This document shows positions 5,456 through 7,818 of a stretch of DNA of 7,818 bases, one piece after another (within the stretch, counting starts at the first letter, position 1; each line of letters begins with the position of its first letter). Both the position numbers and the translations under genes were made by a program. Origin of the DNA: Acholeplasmatales bacterium (GTDB lineage Bacteria; Bacillota_I; Bacilli_A; Acholeplasmatales; Anaeroplasmataceae); the NCBI GenBank assembly GCA_016282815.1, contig JAEELU010000029.1, positions 1 through 7,818 on the forward strand, written 5' to 3'. The notes under the pieces were generated by a model that saw only the letters and a list, made by a program, of their open reading frames with translations, did no database searches and was not told where the DNA came from.

Positions 5456-7636
5456 ATGAACAAGGTAAATAAAGCTTGGGATTTTTTTATAGACCTTATG
5501 GGATTTAGAAGAAATTCTAAATATGTAAGAACATATCTTAATGATGCGAATATAAAGAGTAGTATTTACATGTCTTTTATTATTATTGTACTTGAGATAT
5601 GGATGATTATTAGACAGCTTAATGAATATATAGTTCCGAATTGGTCTACACCAGAAAAATATGGCTATGCTTCTAGTACAGCACTATTTTTTGGTATGAC
5701 ATCATTGTATTATCTTTTTATAATGTGTTCAGTTGCTATGATGGTATTTGGAATAATACATCTGAGAAAGAAGGAGTCTGATAATCTTTTTATTGCTAAT
5801 ATTATATTAGGCTCATTATGTGTATTATGGCCGCTAATGCTAATACTTGAAAATCAGGTAGGTAATATTAAGGGAACTAATGTTAATATAATTACATTAT
5901 TCTTGCTATATTTCTCTATGCCTTTATTTGGTGCGTCCATAATAGGTAATTCATTATATAGAAGAATAAAGGATAAAAATAATACAGCATTATCTATTGC
6001 GGTTATTATTTGTTTCGCTTTAGTATGCTTATTGTTTGGTATAAAGGTTGGCTATTCAGATTATATTTCATCTAGTAAGCCAAAGATGATAACTACCTTC
6101 CTAACAATGATTGTATTTGTTGCGTGCTTACTAATTTGGAAACCTTATATTTCAATAGTAATGCTAACATCTATATTTATAGCATTCCTATTTATGCTTA
6201 AGAATTATAACCCAGGTAATAACGATGTAAGTAAAAGAATATGGCTAGAAGGTGATGAGATTAATTATATTACCTTTCTAATCTCTCTAACAGTAATAAC
6301 CATAAGTATTTATCAGCAGCGTGTTACCGAGGCTAAAAAGGATGAAAAGCTAATTCATGATGCAATATATGATCATTTAGTTGAAATACATAATACAAGA
6401 TTCTTAATCGATAAGATTGTTACTAATGAATTTATTAATCCAGTATTCTCTAAGGATAAAATATATCTATTTATAAATTTATTTAATTTTAGAATTGTTA
6501 ATGATCAAAGAGGCTTTGATAAGGGTGATCTATTCATAATGAAGGTTGCGAGAATTATCATTAAGATATTTGGTCCGGAATTTTCTTCAAGACAATCAGA
6601 TGACCACTTTGTAGTATTTACTGAAACATTAGGTCTTGAGGGTAAAATAGAAGCGTTAAATAAATCATTAGCTGATATATCAGAGGGATTGTTTATTAGA
6701 TTAAAGGTTGGCGGATATAGACCAAAGCCTAATGATAATCCAGCAAGATCAATAGATAAGGCTAGATATGCCTGTGGTATGATAAAGAAAAAATCTGAGG
6801 TTATATTCTTAGAATATGATGATAAGATGGATGAAAAGGTAAGAAAGCGTCAATATATTGTTAACCATATTGATGAGGCTATAGCTAAGGGATGGATATG
6901 TGCTTATTATCAGCCAGTTGTTTGGAGTAAATCAAATAGCCTATGTGGAGCTGAAGCACTATGTAGATGGATTGACCCTAATTATGGCTTCCTATCACCT
7001 GCAGATTTCATTCCTGTTTTAGAGGAAGCGAGATTAATTCATAAGCTTGATTCTGGTGTAATACAATTTGTATGCTCAAATATGAGAAGAGCTATCGATG
7101 AGGGAAGACCTGTCGTTCCTATTTCAATTAATTTCTCAAGGCTTGATTTCGAGCTAATGGATGTAGTATCTGAGCTTGAAAAGAATGTTAAAGAGTATAA
7201 AATCGATAGAAATTATATTCATGTAGAAATAACAGAAAGTGCACTTGCAGATAATCTGGATAAGATTAAAGCAACAGTAGGAGAGCTTCAAAGATTAGGA
7301 TATGATATTTGGCTTGATGATTTTGGTTCAGGCTATTCATCACTTAATGTAATCAAGGATTTCCAATTTGATGTTGTTAAGATAGATATGACATTCCTAA
7401 CTAATTTCGATACAAATCCAAGAACAAAATATATTATTGATTGTATTGTTCAATTAGCTGATAGACTTGGTATGCAGACACTAACAGAGGGTGTTGAAAC
7501 TAAGGAGGAAGCTAAGTTCCTAGAGAAAATTGGCTGTGGTAGATTACAGGGTTATTTATTTGGTAAGCCACTTAAGCTAAGTGACTTTGAGGAAAAAATC
7601 CAAAATAAGGAATTAAAGATAGGCAAATTATTATAA
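5456..7636 (+). CDS. Membrane-anchored degenerate-GGDEF / EAL protein, predicted cyclic-di-GMP phosphodiesterase
   Basis: The 726-residue protein has about eight membrane segments between residues 35 and 290, which may form an integral membrane sensor. A cytoplasmic linker leads into a GGDEF-like domain (about 300-430) and an EAL domain (about 465-715). The GGDEF motif is replaced by S381-D382-D383-H384-F385, so cyclase activity is unlikely, although fold landmarks such as the NDQRGFDKGD stretch remain. The EAL domain looks intact: E500-A501-L502, N559, E591 in EITES, D621-D622 in LDDFGSGYSS, K642, E678 in TEGVET and Q698 correspond to the metal and catalytic positions known from RocR-type enzymes, which cut cyclic di-GMP to pGpG. 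AGAAGG lies 6 nt before ATG 5456. Its promoter and the flanking terminators make it a single-gene unit. The degenerate GGDEF domain may bind nucleotide and regulate the EAL domain; the membrane ligand is unknown. Confidence 0.9.
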   Translation: MNKVNKAWDFFIDLMGFRRNSKYVRTYLNDANIKSSIYMSFIIIVLEIWMIIRQLNEYIVPNWSTPEKYGYASSTALFFGMTSLYYLFIMCSVAMMVFGIIHLRKKESDNLFIANIILGSLCVLWPLMLILENQVGNIKGTNVNIITLFLLYFSMPLFGASIIGNSLYRRIKDKNNTALSIAVIICFALVCLLFGIKVGYSDYISSSKPKMITTFLTMIVFVACLLIWKPYISIVMLTSIFIAFLFMLKNYNPGNNDVSKRIWLEGDEINYITFLISLTVITISIYQQRVTEAKKDEKLIHDAIYDHLVEIHNTRFLIDKIVTNEFINPVFSKDKIYLFINLFNFRIVNDQRGFDKGDLFIMKVARIIIKIFGPEFSSRQSDDHFVVFTETLGLEGKIEALNKSLADISEGLFIRLKVGGYRPKPNDNPARSIDKARYACGMIKKKSEVIFLEYDDKMDEKVRKRQYIVNHIDEAIAKGWICAYYQPVVWSKSNSLCGAEALCRWIDPNYGFLSPADFIPVLEEARLIHKLDSGVIQFVCSNMRRAIDEGRPVVPISINFSRLDFELMDVVSELEKNVKEYKIDRNYIHVEITESALADNLDKIKATVGELQRLGYDIWLDDFGSGYSSLNVIKDFQFDVVKIDMTFLTNFDTNPRTKYIIDCIVQLADRLGMQTLTEGVETKEEAKFLEKIGCGRLQGYLFGKPLKLSDFEEKIQNKELKIGKLL

Positions 7637-7640
7637 TAAC

Positions 7641-7676
7641 AAAAGAGATAATGATTCATCATTATTTCTTTTTTTT
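7641..7676 (+). terminator. Terminator after the EAL gene
   Basis: A 12-bp stem (7643-7654 with 7659-7670, one G-U pair) closes a TTCA loop and is followed by six or more T. Upstream A residues extend the pairing into the T run. Confidence 0.88.
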
Positions 7677-7685
7677 AAAAAAATG

Positions 7686-7694
7686 TGGTATAAT
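7686..7694 (+). promoter_or_regulatory. Extended -10 promoter of the right-edge gene
   Basis: TGG followed by TATAAT (7689-7694) forms an extended -10. The -35 region would fall in the T run of the preceding terminator and has no good match. Confidence 0.6.
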
Positions 7695-7715
7695 GTATAA
7701 AATGTGTGCTGGGTT

Positions 7716-7720
7716 GGTGA
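7716..7720 (+). promoter_or_regulatory. Ribosome binding site supporting the GTG start
   Basis: GGTGA lies 5 nt before GTG 7726 and resembles the GGGTGAT sites before zur and znuC. An in-frame ATG at 7702 lies at the predicted transcription start without a site of its own. Confidence 0.5.
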
Positions 7721-7725
7721 TTAGT

Positions 7726-7818
7726 GTGAAAAAGGCATTTAAATTTTTAGCAATAGTTTCAACTTTTATATTTTTCTTTGCGCTGTCACTGAACGCTAAT
7801 TCTGCATCATATATGTCA
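7726..7818 (+). CDS. Start of a secreted or surface protein (3' end outside window)
   Basis: Thirty-one residues are visible. They form a Sec-type signal peptide: Lys at 2, 3 and 6, a hydrophobic core at about 7-20 (FLAIVSTFIFFFAL), then a polar stretch with Ala-Asn-Ser-Ala at 24-27 as a plausible signal peptidase I site. There is no lipobox cysteine in view, so it is more likely secreted or wall-associated than a lipoprotein. I choose GTG 7726 because of the GGTGA site 5 nt upstream; starting at ATG 7702 would add eight residues ahead of the charged N-region. The mature domain lies outside the window, so no function can be given. An extended -10 promoter after the EAL terminator shows that it begins a new transcript. 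Confidence 0.65.
   Translation, partial: MKKAFKFLAIVSTFIFFFALSLNANSASYMS

Noticed and set aside
1..7818. Alternative genetic code (TGA as Trp), as in some A/T-rich relatives
   Set aside because: Long frames are intact with TGG for Trp and contain no in-frame TGA, so the standard bacterial code fits.

Overview
The window looks like chromosome from a low-GC (roughly 30% by eye) Gram-positive anaerobe, most likely a gut-type Firmicute in Clostridia or a related Bacilli-like lineage. The signs are A/T-rich codon use, strong Shine-Dalgarno sites, TATAAT -10 boxes, short hairpin-plus-T terminators and a lipoprotein metal receptor. All genes are on the + strand. Reading frames are free of in-frame TGA and Trp is TGG, so the standard code applies. 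No rRNA, tRNA, CRISPR array, insertion sequence or phage gene is visible.

Layout. (1) Positions 2-358: the C-terminal end of a DUF2130 (COG4487-type) protein, closed by a terminator. (2) Positions 401-3355: a self-contained zinc-uptake operon. A promoter overlapped by a perfect 10-3-10 inverted repeat is followed by a Fur/Zur-family repressor, a ZnuA-like lipoprotein, a ZnuC-like ATPase and a ZnuB-like permease, tightly spaced or overlapping, and ending in a terminator whose stem contains the znuB stop codon. (3) Positions 3354-4645: a tandem HD / HD-GYP-type phosphohydrolase with its own promoter. (4) Positions 4658-5385: an unrecognised six-helix membrane protein with its own promoter and terminator. 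(5) Positions 5411-7676: a membrane-anchored protein with a degenerate GGDEF domain and an intact EAL domain, a predicted cyclic-di-GMP phosphodiesterase. (6) From 7686 to the right edge: a promoter and the start of a secreted protein.

How the genes fit together. The zinc operon is a standard feedback unit: the repressor probably binds the inverted repeat over its own promoter when zinc is plentiful, and the lipoprotein hands zinc to the ATPase/permease pair. The right half holds two predicted nucleotide-second-messenger hydrolases (HD-GYP-like and EAL) on either side of an orphan membrane protein. Each has its own promoter, so the link is proximity rather than an operon. Nothing here is clearly a new system. 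The best leads are the atypical TTTGCAAA operator, the double HD protein with metal ligands kept in both lobes, and the orphan membrane protein between two turnover enzymes.
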